Positions 1 through 12,300 of a stretch of DNA of 64,000 bases are shown piece after piece; positions within the stretch are counted from its first letter, which is position 1; each line of letters opens with the position of its first letter. The position numbers and the translations under genes were made by a program. This DNA is from Tyto alba (taxonomy: Eukaryota; Chordata; Aves; Strigiformes; Tytonidae). The notes below the pieces were generated by a model. That model had not been told where the DNA came from, searched no databases, and saw nothing but the letters and a program-made list of their open reading frames with translations. The DNA lies in contig NW_024881322.1 in NCBI RefSeq assembly GCF_018691265.1, positions 5,952,001 to 6,016,000 on the forward strand. Reading direction: 5' to 3'.

Positions 1-341
1 TTAAAAAAAAATATTATACTATAGCTACAAAATGAAGAATTACAGCAACATTTTATTTTTATAGGTCATTTAAAATGTGCTAGTATGAATGTTGTACAGA
101 TTTTGTTGGCAGAGATAAAATATATACACTTATATGAATAAGATATTTTACAATAAATGCGTAGAATAATTGCACTAAGAAGTATCCAGAATTATTGAAC
201 TGAGGGATTTAACATACAAGAATCAAACTTAAAGTCAGAATCGCCACAAACTGTGAAAATATTGTCAGTCTGATACATAAGGAAACTAAACCAAAATTTG
301 AGTAGGCTGTGACAACAGTCACCATCTCTTACCAGCAACAG
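1..341 (+). other. BFSP2: BFSP2 intron sequence upstream of the first visible exon
   Basis: AT-rich sequence before the acceptor at 340-341. I see no further rod-domain exon in it. The reading frame is open upstream of 342 only by chance; the 126-nt exon size and the acceptor support a start at 342. Confidence 0.55.
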
Positions 342-1983
342 GCTGAAACGACGGCTGCCGTGCGAACCCAGGAGGAAGAGCTGGTGGAGGGTCTCAGAAC
401 CGAGTTCCACGAAACTGCCTGTAAAATACAGAGCTTACAAGCAGAAACCGAATCTTTGAGAACATTAGTAAGTAATGTAGGGTTTTCAGTGGGTATATTC
501 TGGGTGAATTCAACGTGCCTTCTGAGGAAAACATTCCCATCTTAGAACGCAGACCTAAGAAAAAGTCCCATTTTCCAGCAGATACTGTTTCCAGAGATGT
601 CAGGCATCTCTGAGCTGTTCCTGGATGACATGGTGCACTAAATGTACCACATTTGACAACCGGGCCCCAGATTTCCATCTTCGGTGTCTTCATACTCAAT
701 AATAATTTAACTGAAACTGTTGGGTGGGTAGTACTTGACAGTGCGAATAATATCTGCACCTTGTAACCAAAGTCGTTCAACCTTTGTGATGATAATATAA
801 ATTTTTCAAATTATCTCGGGAAAGGAATTCTCAAAATACTGCATCTCCACTTAAGTATATTCTATAGAGATACTGGCCAACCCTGAATAAAAACCACTAT
901 GAAGCATATGAAAACTGACTGTTTTAATGTCTGCTGTCTTGCCCTTACAGAAGAGAGGTCTGGAAAACTCTTTATACGATGCCAAGCACTGGCATGACAT
1001 CGAACTGCAGAACCTAGGCTCTGTTATTTCCAAGCTGGAGGCAGAGATGGGAGAAATCAAAGTAGAAACCGAGCAGCAGCAACGGGATCGTGAAAGTCTG
1101 CTGACCAGGAAACAACAGCTGGAGAAGGACATTGCTGCGTATCACTGCCTTCTGGATGGAGAACAAAGCAGGTACTTGGCCTTAAAAGCAAGTGTGCCGC
1201 GAGGATGGAGAACATGTGCTACCTGGGAAGGCATTGTGAGGTTGCTGGAAGGAGGACGAGGGTGGTTTTCATGTTTCTAAGGCTGGGTGGTAGATGGTGA
1301 GGCTTGGAGAAGCTGCCAAAGGGAAACAAAACCCCAAATCCAGTCGTGCAGGGCTGCCTGATGTACTGGAGATGGGTGGTTTCCAGCACCGCGGCGGAAG
1401 GGCGAGGTTTAGGAACACGCCAGCAGGTCTGAGTGTCACTCCCCTGAAGATGTGAGATTAAAAAGCTACTACAGCATCTGGGAGCTACATTAGTGGCTGA
1501 AAAGCAGCTGTGTTGTTGTTTCTTGCCTTGGGTACATTATGCCTTCCTCCTCCTCCCACTATACAGTCCAAATATTACAGCGGTGGTCCTGGGGAAGCTC
1601 CGCTGCCAAGCACACAAGATCCCCGTGAAGTTCAACAACAGAATCCGGCCCACTGACCGTACCTTTTGTGAAGAAACATAGTTCAGACTCTTAGCATTTG
1701 TCCTCTGTGAATAATCTGTAAACACCTTTATGGTCGTTGGGTTACCTGGTTGGGCTTTTTTAAGATCCTTAACGACCATTAGTCATGGAACCTCTGAGAA
1801 CCCGATCCACAGATTTTGACTTGCTCTTCTGCTCAGGTCAGGGAGAAATTTTGTTATAATCAGATCCTGCTGCAGTTGATGAGATTTCCCCAGCTGAACT
1901 GAGGATAGTGCTTGGGTCAGCAATTTTCCTGTTTGTAGTAGTGACTGATTTTTTTTTTTTTTTTTTTTTTCCCTTTCAGCTGA
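342..1983 (+). CDS. BFSP2: BFSP2 (phakinin), 3' part: last two rod exons and split stop codon
   Basis: Lens-specific intermediate-filament protein that co-assembles with filensin (BFSP1) into beaded filaments of lens fibre cells. Only the 3' end is in the window. Coding exons read as 342-467 (126 nt, 42 codons), 951-1171 (221 nt) and 1980-1983. The sizes 126 and 221 nt are the classic rod-domain exon sizes of intermediate-filament genes. The translation carries [13 protein letters not shown] joined to [16 protein letters not shown], matching my memory of human BFSP2 almost residue for residue, and ends in the rod-termination motif [11 protein letters not shown]. Acceptors are caacag/gct and ccttacag/aag; donors are tta/gtaagt and cag/gtactt. 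The final exon adds one base (completing Ser) and then TGA, so there is no tail domain. The human protein also stops here and aligns end to end. Upstream exons lie outside the window. Confidence 0.93.
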
Positions 1984-2230
1984 TTATGAAACTCCCAGCC
2001 CACAGAAAACCACTTCCATTAAATCAAAAGAAGACGTCACTGCCAATTATGTTTGTGGAAGCTAAAAACCCATCAAAGCAGCCTGCTTTATTCAGTTTGA
2101 TTCAACAATCGAAGTAGGTTGTAGCTTGAACAACTTTATTAGACCCTCCTCATGTAATTGCTTTGCTTACAGATTTCAATTTACTCATGTTGTTAAAATT
2201 ATAATAAAAATAAAGAATATCAGGTTCTTT
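1984..2230 (+). other. BFSP2: BFSP2 3' UTR with polyadenylation signals
   Basis: Sequence after the TGA at 1981-1983. Two AATAAA hexamers lie close together at 2203-2208 and 2209-2214, so cleavage probably falls around 2225-2235. The end is inferred from the signals, not measured. A T-rich tract at about 1950-1975 just before the exon is the polypyrimidine tract of the last acceptor. Confidence 0.6.
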
Positions 2231-5200
2231 GTTTGACTTTTTCTTCCTTCCAGTATTTTTCATGATAGCTGAAGGGGGTTGGATTAAGAACGCAAACCCT
2301 CCACTTTCCAGCAAGTAACTGCTTTCTTTTTATAGTATCAATATATCAAGACTGAGCTTACCCCCTCCACTATGCACACAGCATCCACATGGAAATGGCA
2401 AGCGCTCTGTTGTGTCACAAGACCATCAGCTCACTAGTGTGAAATCTAATTAAAATAATGCTGAAGCAGTTAAAGTGTGCTATTAACTCGATGAGATACA
2501 TAAACCAGCATAAGCACTAATGCAAGCATCCTATCAGTACTTAAGAAACATGTTTTAACCCTAGACTAAACATCTGGAAAAGCTGAAGGTGCAGGAGAGC
2601 AACAGCAGCTCTGTCTGCAGGCCAGGTCACAACCTTTACTGTTTACTGAGAGGCCTAGCCAGGGTGTCAGTTTGTGCAAATGAGATCCTTTTTCATACAT
2701 TTTGATATTTGGTTTTTATATGCTTGGCTCTTTCTTGATAGCAACATCCCTTAAGGCAGGTTGGCCAAACTTCTTTTGAACAGGCACCCACATAGCACCA
2801 ACATGTGGGAGACCCTAGGTATTTTCTCTTTTTTTGATGGTATCATGATGAAAAAGATTTGCCATCTTTCACTTCTGACTTTCTTTTATATTTTAAGTAT
2901 TGATATCCTCATTGTATTGCATTTGCAGTATGGTCATATAAAGTGCTAAGATGGATCTTCAGATCTTCAGATTTTCAGAGAAACATAATGAACCTTGGCC
3001 CCTATCACATGAAACCTTAGGTAGGTGGCTGGCTTTCCTTCACAAGTACCTGTGCAGGAATGAAGCTACCCACACGTGTGTTCGTTGGATTAGGACTTTA
3101 CAGTATCAACAGTTGCACAGGGTGACAACACAGTCCATTAAGTGGGCTCAAAGGCGACTGAGAAAAGGCATATCTTGGAGAACCCAATGGAATATGGCAT
3201 ATATGAGAGGTAGTCTGTAGATATTTTGATCTTTAACTGAAACATTAGCAAACAAAGCTGCTTAGCTAATACAAGCAATTTTTAATGACTGATAACATCA
3301 AATACACTCCAGAGTCACTATACTTGATCCACCAGTGAATAACAGGGATCAACACACAAGTGTTGTCTCCTTGCACGTTCCCCCTCCCATGGAAAATCCT
3401 TCCTCATACAGCTACTTGACAAACAATTCCTCCTTTAATCTCTGCAAAAAATCCATTTGGCACGTACCACCTGCAAGGTTTTGATAAAAAAGTTACTGGA
3501 TTAAGAGATTACCCAACAACAACCGAAAAAGAAAGGCAGATGATGATGACAGATTCCTTTTTTTTTTTTTTCCCTCACAGAATGCAGGTGCCTCAGAGCA
3601 GTGATAATACCTTCTTACGTATCAGTGCAGAATTTACCAAGCTGAGACTCCATCAAGAACAGTGATGATGAGAGAAAACATACACAAACAGCGGTACAAG
3701 AGGTGTGATGGCACAGACCCTCGGGTTGTTGCTAACTGGGTGCTGTCCAGAAATGGTCACTGCTTGTCACTAGCGAAACATAACCTTCCCCTCATTCCTG
3801 ACACATCAGAGAGTGCAGTTTGTGATTAGAGAAAGAAGGGGGAATCTACAAATGATTTGTGTATTTCTCCTTACCTGTATTTCTTCAATCTGATAGGTTT
3901 TCAGGTTTTCTTTACATCTCATGTGTGGTATAATTACAGTTATCAGCTTCTATAAATAATCACATTGATCCTATAGCATAAAAATATACGATCTGGCATC
4001 AGATCTCTTTGCTGTTTTCTAGTGATGCTTCAGGTATGAAAAGACACGGCTGGCTGTTGCACTGTGAAACTGTTCTTCATAAATGTCACTGACAGAGATA
4101 AACCCGGTGAAATTATGAGTCTGCAACCATGCTATGATGTAAAAGGAAGGATTTTTTAAAGTTGCTTATATGCCATTCCAAAATTCTTATTCCAACAAAA
4201 CTTGGCTCAAACGATCCAGCATATTTCATAAAAATTAAATTAGATTCCCACCGAGACATCTATTAATTGGAATAGAAACAGTTTCTTGCAAGGTCATCGA
4301 GATAATCCAATATGAGGAAGTGGATGGAAAAGGAGGAAACATCTAAGCATAAATAATGAATTTCCAGCAGCTTTTCTTTCTATCCCTAGCAAAGACCAAA
4401 AGCCACTGAAAAGATTTTTGTGAATAGTTCATCAGAAGTCATATGTAGCACATCTGGCCCTTCTAAGCCAACATGCTTTCATAGTAAGTGCTAGAGCTCT
4501 TGTGAAGAAACCTCTTTCTATTTTTACAAAGATTGCTGCTAGCTACCTAGCTAGCTACTCAGCCCCTCCAGCACGCCTCGCCTGCCTGCCTGCTATCTAA
4601 GCATTAACAGTCTTCACCATGTGAGAGAGGAAATTGGGAACACGAGACACTAAAGACTTTCACAACTATGTGTCAGCGCTAAGGTTCATAAACTGATTTA
4701 TCTATATATTCATCCTCTAGTGTAGCAGTTCCTCTATTAAGTACGTGAACATGTTTCCAGCTGCTTTTCCTAAGAAAATTAAAACCAGAAAACAGATTTT
4801 ATCATCTCCTACTGCAGTATTTATCACACCTACATTCCTACGAAGGGATCTGTGGCATTTACTGTTACGAAGACTCAGGATGCAGTCAGAGGGTACAAAT
4901 AATACGATCTAACAGCCAGCTGCTGCATAAAAGGACATTTCTACTCCCCCTCACTTGCTATGCGTTCCCATCACCCTGTCTCGTGTTAGCACCGACACCT
5001 GTCTGATGTCTCAGGAAACAGTTCAGGAAGCAAAATCAGCAGGAAACGAGCCCTGCGAAAGGCAGGGAAGCTTTCCTGCCACTCGGCTCCCTGAACCAGG
5101 CCACTGCAGGGTCAGGCGTGCACCAGCAGCAGCACAGGGATGGGAGGGGAAGAGAGACTTGTCAGGGCTGTAAAGCACGGCCGCCCGCCTCGGTGACAGC

Positions 5201-8200
5201 TAGTCACCGGGTCGGATGAGCTGTACCACCAAACCATATGTGTACTTTTTCCTCCGCCGCCGCCAGGCACAGCTTTTTCTGTGCCACAACTTGAACACGC
5301 ACTGCTGCATCCTCCTTGGGGGGGTCAGGGGGGCAGAGGGTGCCAGTCCTATGCTAGCCCATGCTTCATTTCAGGTTTCACAGAGTAAGCAGCATACCAC
5401 ACCAGCTAGCAACTGGTGCTCTAGCCTATGATCCTGCTGTTGACATTTTAGCAGAAGCATTATTATACTGATTCTATGGTGAAAAGATTATTTTTAAGGT
5501 GGCTTCAAGCTGGCATTGTATAAAATTTAATACTTCAGCAAAACATCATGCGCTCCTGCCACCACTGCCTGCTTTCAGATGGCAATTACTGGTGGAGAAA
5601 AGGGCACAGTAACACCTCTCCCTTCTGGCTGTAGGAGTCTGAAATTACAGCAAACTCTCAGCGCCCCAAGGCTGATGATAGGAAGGTGAAGCTCCTGAAG
5701 AGAAGCGGGGCCCATGATGTGTGTGGCAAGGGCTCCACCAGAACCCTTCTGCAAGCCACTCTGCACCTGAGGGCACCTCCTCCAATTTCCTCTAAGCAGG
5801 TGTCTGCTGAAGGCTGACTGAATGAAGCGTTCCCCTTGTGCTCTGCAAATGTCAGAGCAGTTTGCAGTGCTATCACCTTCGTGTCGCAGAATGGAGATAG
5901 TTAGGTACGAAGAAGTAAGGAGAAGGCAAAACACTGGGTGAGTGGAAATGGGAGTCTGCTCCTACCTCTGCCCAGAAGTTGCACCGTCACCCACAGCCCG
6001 CTTCGGCTTTCCTTTTTTCAGTTTCCCCACATGAATAGTGGCTGCCGCATCACTTCCCCTGCGCGCGGTGGTGCTTCATTCCTCAATCTTTATAAAACAC
6101 ACCAAGAAGCACAGGGAAAAGCGTCATGGGAAGGCCCAGCACAGCTGCGGGACGGCGGCGAGCGGTGGGCGGGCACCACCGTGTGCCACAACAGGCAGCG
6201 TGCGCCGCTAACGCAGGGGAGGAAAGAGACAAAGCCCTCAGAGCCCTCCGGGTAAATCTGCACCAAGAGCGTGGTGCCTTGCCAAAGGCTGGTCACACAG
6301 CTCCGCGGGATGCAGCGCAGCAGGAAGCTGCCGGCCCAGCTCACGCTCCCATCACGACGACGACGACGATGACGACGGGGCATTCTGGGCAGATCCCTCG
6401 CATTACAAACTTCCGCCGGTTCACGCCCGTGAGCCATTCTGCAGCCAAACATCCTCTGCGTAAGGATTGGGGATTGTTGGATTTGAGAAAGGAAAAGAAA
6501 AACCCAGAAAACCTGACCTTTTTCTATTTTTTTTTTCCCCTGCAGTTAACATTTTACATGGTAACAATCTTAACCATAAAAGCTAACGCAATGCAGAGCA
6601 CTTCAAATGCCGTGCATCAGCACGTTTTCACAATTTTACATAAAAATAAAACTAGAGGTGGGAGGCAAATCCAAGCATAACGAATGCTTCCTTTACAGTG
6701 CCAACTGAGACACGTCTTTAAATCTGAATCTAAGGCTTCCAAGGCCTAAAACGTTGCTGCTATTTTCCATGGTTTCTACTGCGTCTGTTCCAGATTTAAC
6801 AACTGAAATGTTTCTTGGTTGAAATTGTTTCTCTGCTCCTTTCTCTGTGAAACAGCTGAAATCATTTCTCTGCTCCTGACAGGTATTGAGTTTCTAATCC
6901 AGAGTTGGTCTTTCCAGCCTTACAGCGCTGTGCTTGCAAGGGACAAGTGACACAAACTCTAAAAGCAGCAAAAAGGCATCAGGTTTGCATTCTTCAGCCT
7001 GATATTAGGGGTTATCCATAATAATGCGGTGAAAATGTTTTACCAGCTGCTGAAATTAAAAAAAAAAAAAAAAAAAAAAAAGTGTTGCTTAGAATCAGAC
7101 ACAGCACTGTACTTAGTGGCCATTATTAGCTTATCTACCACAAAAGCGGAGGGATAGAAGTTGTCTGCTTAGTTGCATATTGTTATCAGTGCTGAGCCTG
7201 CAAGTCACGGCACAGTGGGGCGGGGAGAGGTGTCAGCTTCCCGGGCAGCGATGGAGCACGAACGCAAGGGAAAGAGACACTTCGATAGAGGGACGTCACC
7301 CCCCCTCCCACACCCGGCTGTCCTGTGGCACATCCTCCCCGCCACCTTCGGTCAACCGGCGGGGAGCCCCGGTGCACCAAGGAGGCACAGAAAACAGGAC
7401 GCGGCTGCCGAATTTTCTCTCTACCTCAGTAATCATTCCCAGCACGAAACAGAAAGCGTCGCTGACCACTCGGTGTTCTGTGTTGCAACTGTTACGCTTG
7501 CAATTTTTAGTTCTCAGGGCCTGCTCTGCACAGGATGAAATCCTGCAAGTGAACAGAATGTGAACTGTAGTAGAGAAATACAGGGAAAGCGCAGCATGAG
7601 AGACATAGTTAAAGGATTGTAACAGATCTCCCAAGCACAGGACACTGGACTACAGTGATTCAGTTACAGCTACCAAATGCTTCACAGAGTATTGAAGCTC
7701 TTTCTGCAACATGACAATGGCACCTCCCCTGTTTGTGTTTTTTTTTTTTTGTTTTTTTTTTTTTTTCTCAAAAAAGGTGAGAATTATGGAGGGAAAACAC
7801 TAAGTAACTATTTTCACAGACGCAAATTATAAAGAAACTGTCAAACACTCTTCAAAGGTCAGGAAAAGTTTTAATTTACATATTTATACACACACACATA
7901 TGTAATGATTTGGAGAAAATATCACAAAGCATAAAATGATACTAAATAAATCAAGGATACAAACATGTTTACTTTTATATTATTATAATACAAACCAATG
8001 CTTATTTAACAGGTCATTCTCGTTTAGGCGCACACTTTAGCAGTAGGAACATCTATCTCCTTTCGGTGGCTGACCAACGAAGTCATCAGAAACAGTATTT
8101 CATGTAATTATTGACTCACGACAGTCTGAGGCTGTGTCCTGCTTCAAAACTGTTGACAATGCCATCTTGAAGCCAGGTTGAACATTTTGAATTTTTTTTT

Positions 8201-8430
8201 TTTTTTTTCCAGAGCTAAAGCTCACTACAGTACCCAAAGCTAGTGGCGACAACCTGCAGACACCCACTGCGAAGTGTGTTTCCCAGGAGGCATTTCCTTG
8301 GGTTCAGCTGCGAGGCAGGAAAGCAGCTAAGTTCACACCAACGCACCCGGACACCCTAGACAGAGCGGCGTGTCACGCCTTACTCACTCAACCACACCAT
8401 TCCCAAGATGAAAGATAGATTACTTCCCTG
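2231..8430. other. Intergenic region between BFSP2 and CDV3, no gene recognised
   Basis: About 6 kb with only short ORFs that lack family resemblance or convincing splice sites. It contains a homopolymer A run at 7058-7081, T-rich runs near 7740-7766 and 8192-8210, a short CGA-type triplet repeat at about 6355-6378, and a short CA/TA stretch near 7888-7905. GC content rises from about 8430 into the CDV3 CpG island. Confidence 0.6.
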
Positions 8431-9348
8431 CATCCTTTACAATGAGAGGGCAAGCGCGCCGCCCTTCCCAGGGCGCGGGGAGGCCGAGCCTTAGTCCCCT
8501 CAGCGTCCCCGCTAGGAGCGAACGGCCCTTCACCGCAAGGGTGGGAAGCCGGGCACGCCCCGGGCCGCCGCCCCGGCCCCCCTGTCGCTCGGCGGCGGGG
8601 CCTGAGGGGAAGGGCCCGCCCCTGGCAAGGGCGACAGCCAGCGCTCTCCCGAGGAGCCCTGCGGAGCCTCGCCCCGTCCCGTGCCCCCTCAGGGGAATGC
8701 GCGCGCGGGGGTAACGTCCGCCAGCACCGTCCCCGCCCCGCGAGCCCGGCCTCGGCGCGCACGCGCCGCCCCGCTCAGCGGCGCCCCGCGTGCCTTTCTC
8801 GCCCACCTTCCCCCCCCCCCGCCCCGCCCGGCTCGGCCAATCGCCAGCCGCGCCGTGCCGCCTCCCCGTCCGTCACGCATTCTCGCGCCGTGACGCCAGC
8901 CGCTTTGCCCCCTGGAGACTTCTGACTGGCCGGCGCGGGCCTTTCTTTCCCGGCCGTTCATTGGCCGGGGCGCGCTGCTACGCATGCGCAAAAGCCCTCC
9001 CCAGCAGCCGGAAGGCACCGCCCCTTTCCTCCTCAGCCCGCCTCCTCCCCCCCCCCCCCCCCTCCCCTTCCGGGCCGTGTCAAGCGGCGCCACCAACGTG
9101 GAGCGCGGAAGGTCCCTCCCGCGGGGCGTCGGGTGGGCGCGCGCGGGCCCGGGCAGCCGCAGCCGTTAAGCCGCCGCGCTCGCTCGCTCGCTCCGCGGGG
9201 CCAGGGGCGGCAGGCAGCGGGGCAGGCCGCGCCGCCGGGATCACCTGTTGGCCCGGGCCGCCCGCTGCACACCACCCCGATCCTTCCCCACCCCCCCCCC
9301 CCCCCCCCCCGCTCCTTCCCGCCGCCGTTGGGAGCGGTCGCCGCCGCC
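8430..9348 (+). promoter_or_regulatory. CDV3: CDV3 CpG-island promoter and 5' UTR
   Basis: A very GC- and CpG-rich block that continues through exon 1 to about 10060, where composition drops sharply. Visible elements include a perfect NRF1-like site CGCATGCGCA at 8981-8990, CCAAT boxes in both orientations (ccaat near 8836, attgg near 8959) and CRE-like gtgacg motifs near 8890. No TATA box is evident. Long C runs occur at 8810-8820, 9047-9062 and 9291-9310, the last only about 40 nt before the start codon. The start itself sits in a strong Kozak context (GCCGCCATGG). The transcription start cannot be placed from sequence. Confidence 0.75.
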
Positions 9349-12300
9349 ATGGCGGAGACCGAGGAGAGGAGCCTCGACGACTTCTTCGCCAAGCGGGACA
9401 AGAAAAAGCGGAAGGAGAAGAGCAGCCGAGGGGCGGCCGCTGCCGCCGCCGCCGCCAGCGCCTCCAACGCTGCCTCTAACGCCGCGGGGGCGGCCGCGGC
9501 GGCCGGGGGAACGCGCCCGGCGGATGGCAGCGGCTCCGGGGCCGCCGCGAACAACGCCGGCTCCGCCAAGACGGCGACCAAGGTGCGGCAGGGGCGAGGG
9601 GGGGGGGGGAGGCGGCGGTTGGCGGGGGGGGGGGGTGGAGCGGGGCCGCGCCGTCGGGGCGGCGGTGGGGGGGGAAGGGTCGCGGCTTCCTCCGCCGGCC
9701 CCGGGCGGCGCCTTCCTGCCGGCAGGGGGCGCTGCCGCCGCCCGGCCATGCGGGAGCCCGGGGCCGCCCCGGCGCGGAGATCCCGCGGGGTGTGGGGAGC
9801 CCGGCGGGTTTCGGGCCTCGACCCGCGTGGGAAGAGGGGGTAGGGGGGGATGGTGGGGAAGCGGGGGTCGGTTCCCGGTCTTGCGGCTTCGGTTCTGCCC
9901 AGCCCTCCCCGGTTGCTGGGTCTTGGCGGAAGGTAGCGGCCGGAACTGGGGATTTGCGTCGGGTGCCACCTGGGTGTGCGGCCTGTGGACCTTGGCGATG
10001 AGATTCTCGCCCCCCCCCCCCCCCGCCCCGGCTCCGCAAGCAAAGCACGCCGAGCTCTTTGCATTCCTGCCAGGAAGGGTTTTACTGCCAGTAATTTTTT
10101 TGTACTGTGTTACAGTGAAATGATGAGAATGCGAGAGAAGTTTGAGTGCTCGTAGTTGAGTTAGTGCCTTACAACTGACCATGCTGTATATATTTAAATG
10201 AATTTTAAGAAATACTCTGCTGTTACCTAATGTTATTTAATATGGGGAGCTTGACACCTGAATTAGCTTTGAGTAGACCAAGGTCAGTGGTAATTTTTCA
10301 GCTGGTCTTATGCTCGTTTGCTTGTAAAATAATAGCTGGTTTTGACTGAAGCTTGTACTTGGATTAGAAATAAAGATCATTAAATGTGAAAGGTACGTTA
10401 GTTTGGAAACTGATGTTTCCATGGAGATGGGGATATAAGAAATCTAAAATATTTTAGAGCTGTAGACTCAGGCTCTTCCAAAAGACTGAGTCTTCAGCAG
10501 ACAGTGCAATAACATGAGGTTACTTTCGACTTTTGCTGTTACTTTAAAGCAGGTTGAAGTTTTCCTTCTAGAGGTTGAGGTAGAAGGTTCTAGGACAGGG
10601 CTCTTTAAACAAGCTGCGTTCCCAGCTGTTCAGCAGAAAGGGAACTATACCGTCGGCAGACCTTGCTTGCAAGGTCTTCATATTTAAATTAATATAACTG
10701 CATTTCATGTAGAGTGTAGGAACTGTGTAAACTACTAATTAGGTTGTATGTGTCTTAAAGTTCTGACTAGGAAAATGGGAGGACTGCCTATCTGTTCTGG
10801 GCCATTTCTGGCCTACTTTAATAAACTGCTGGTTTTATGGTAGGACAAAATTGGCTTCACTTAGGTGGGTCCTTCTCTCCCCAAACACGTAATCAAACTC
10901 CTGTTGTAAAACCTTAAAGCAATGCTCTCCAAAGATGAGTATTCCATTATTCTTGGGTGTTAAGATTTCTGTGGTTTTGAAGCTGACCTTTGACTAGTAT
11001 AAAAATATTATTAAGAAAGCAAGAAAGGCTCTAAATGTGGTTGGTTGTGAATGTGAAAAAGTCAAATGTACCAATATTAATCTTTGTCATAAATCCACTG
11101 GAAGCTATTCCAAATATTCTTTACAGTTTGGCTCATGAAATAAGTGATGGAAAAGCTTTGTGTGCATTCAAGCTGTCATAAAAGCTTACTGTTAGTAAAA
11201 GGGAGAGGTCTTGCCTTTGTATTTCCTTGGTCTTGACTGCACATCCCTGTCCCCTACTTTGTGTTGTCCTTTGACTTCCTGCTGCATTTTTACAGAGATG
11301 ATGTAGTTCGCTTTCACTTGAATGACTTCTTTGCTGGGGTGTTTCTTAGCTGTTCTAGTGAGTTAGTCAGCTCCCAAGTGCGTCCTAGGTGACATACAGT
11401 AAGTTGGGGGAGGAGGGAGTGGAATCCTTTCCCCTGTTGGCAGTGGTACACACAGATTGATTTCCCACGCAACTGCACCTTCACCCTAGTTTTCTTTGTA
11501 TTATCTTAGTTACATTCTTCTTTTCTACTTTTGCTGTGAGGGAGGTAACAACTTACGTTTTCCCCCTTTTACAGGAAGAGGATGATTGGAAGGAGTTCGA
11601 GCAAAAGGAAGAAATTGATTATAGTGGTCTTAGAGTTCAGTCCATGCAAATAAGGTACTACTTTTTTTTTTTTTTTTTTTCCCCTTTTTCTCTCCGGTAT
11701 AATAATTACCTATGTCTAAAAAGTATCTTTCTTCTTCAGACCTGCCTCCATGAGTCCAATTAAACAGAGGTTTGAGATGTTTCTGCTAGTACAGAAGTTC
11801 GCTGCAGAGTGACATAGGTTTGACTGTTCTCTGCCAGTGTTCTCTCCATTTTCTAAATCTCTGTTGATACTCTAGGTCTGTGTGTTTTGGTTGGGACTCA
11901 GATTTTTATTACAAATGCTTAACATTCCCCTCCATAAAAGTAGTGAAGTAGGAATTTCTCTGAAGGGAGTGCAGGATAGTAAGTCCCACTGAATCATTCG
12001 ACTGCTGTAAGGGTATCTGACTCAATCTATTTAGCATGTCAAGTTTGGGAAGTGAATTCCCGAACCACTGGATTTCTATTTCAGAAAACCCAAACTATAG
12101 TTGGTAAAGCTAATATCCCATGACAAGATCCCACAGGACTGCATTTACGAGTCTCATCCAAGATTCTTTGCTTGCCTTTTCATTAGATTGCTCCTGTAGT
12201 CTGGTCCAAGCTAAGTTACCTAAGTCTGTCCTGGTGAAGAAAAACACTTCATCAGGTCAGAAAAAGGATTTTTATGACAGTCTTTGTCTGAGAATGTCAC

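Noticed and set aside
319..341. Starting the first visible BFSP2 exon at 319 (acceptor acaacag)
   Set aside because: It would give a 149-nt exon; the acceptor at 340-341 gives the canonical 126-nt exon in phase 0.
5575..6680. Overlapping ORFs of 105-184 codons on both strands
   Set aside because: They overlap each other in conflicting frames, include a CGA triplet repeat, and resemble no known protein.
7058..7081. Processed pseudogene poly(A) tail (also considered for 53071-53092)
   Set aside because: No recognisable coding remnant or target-site duplication was seen upstream of either A run.
9033..10064. A 343-codon minus-strand ORF and several long ORFs on both strands around CDV3 exon 1
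   Set aside because: They are stop-poor only because the CpG island is GC-rich. Their Pro/Arg/Gly/Ala composition matches no family, and they overlap the true CDV3 exon in other frames.
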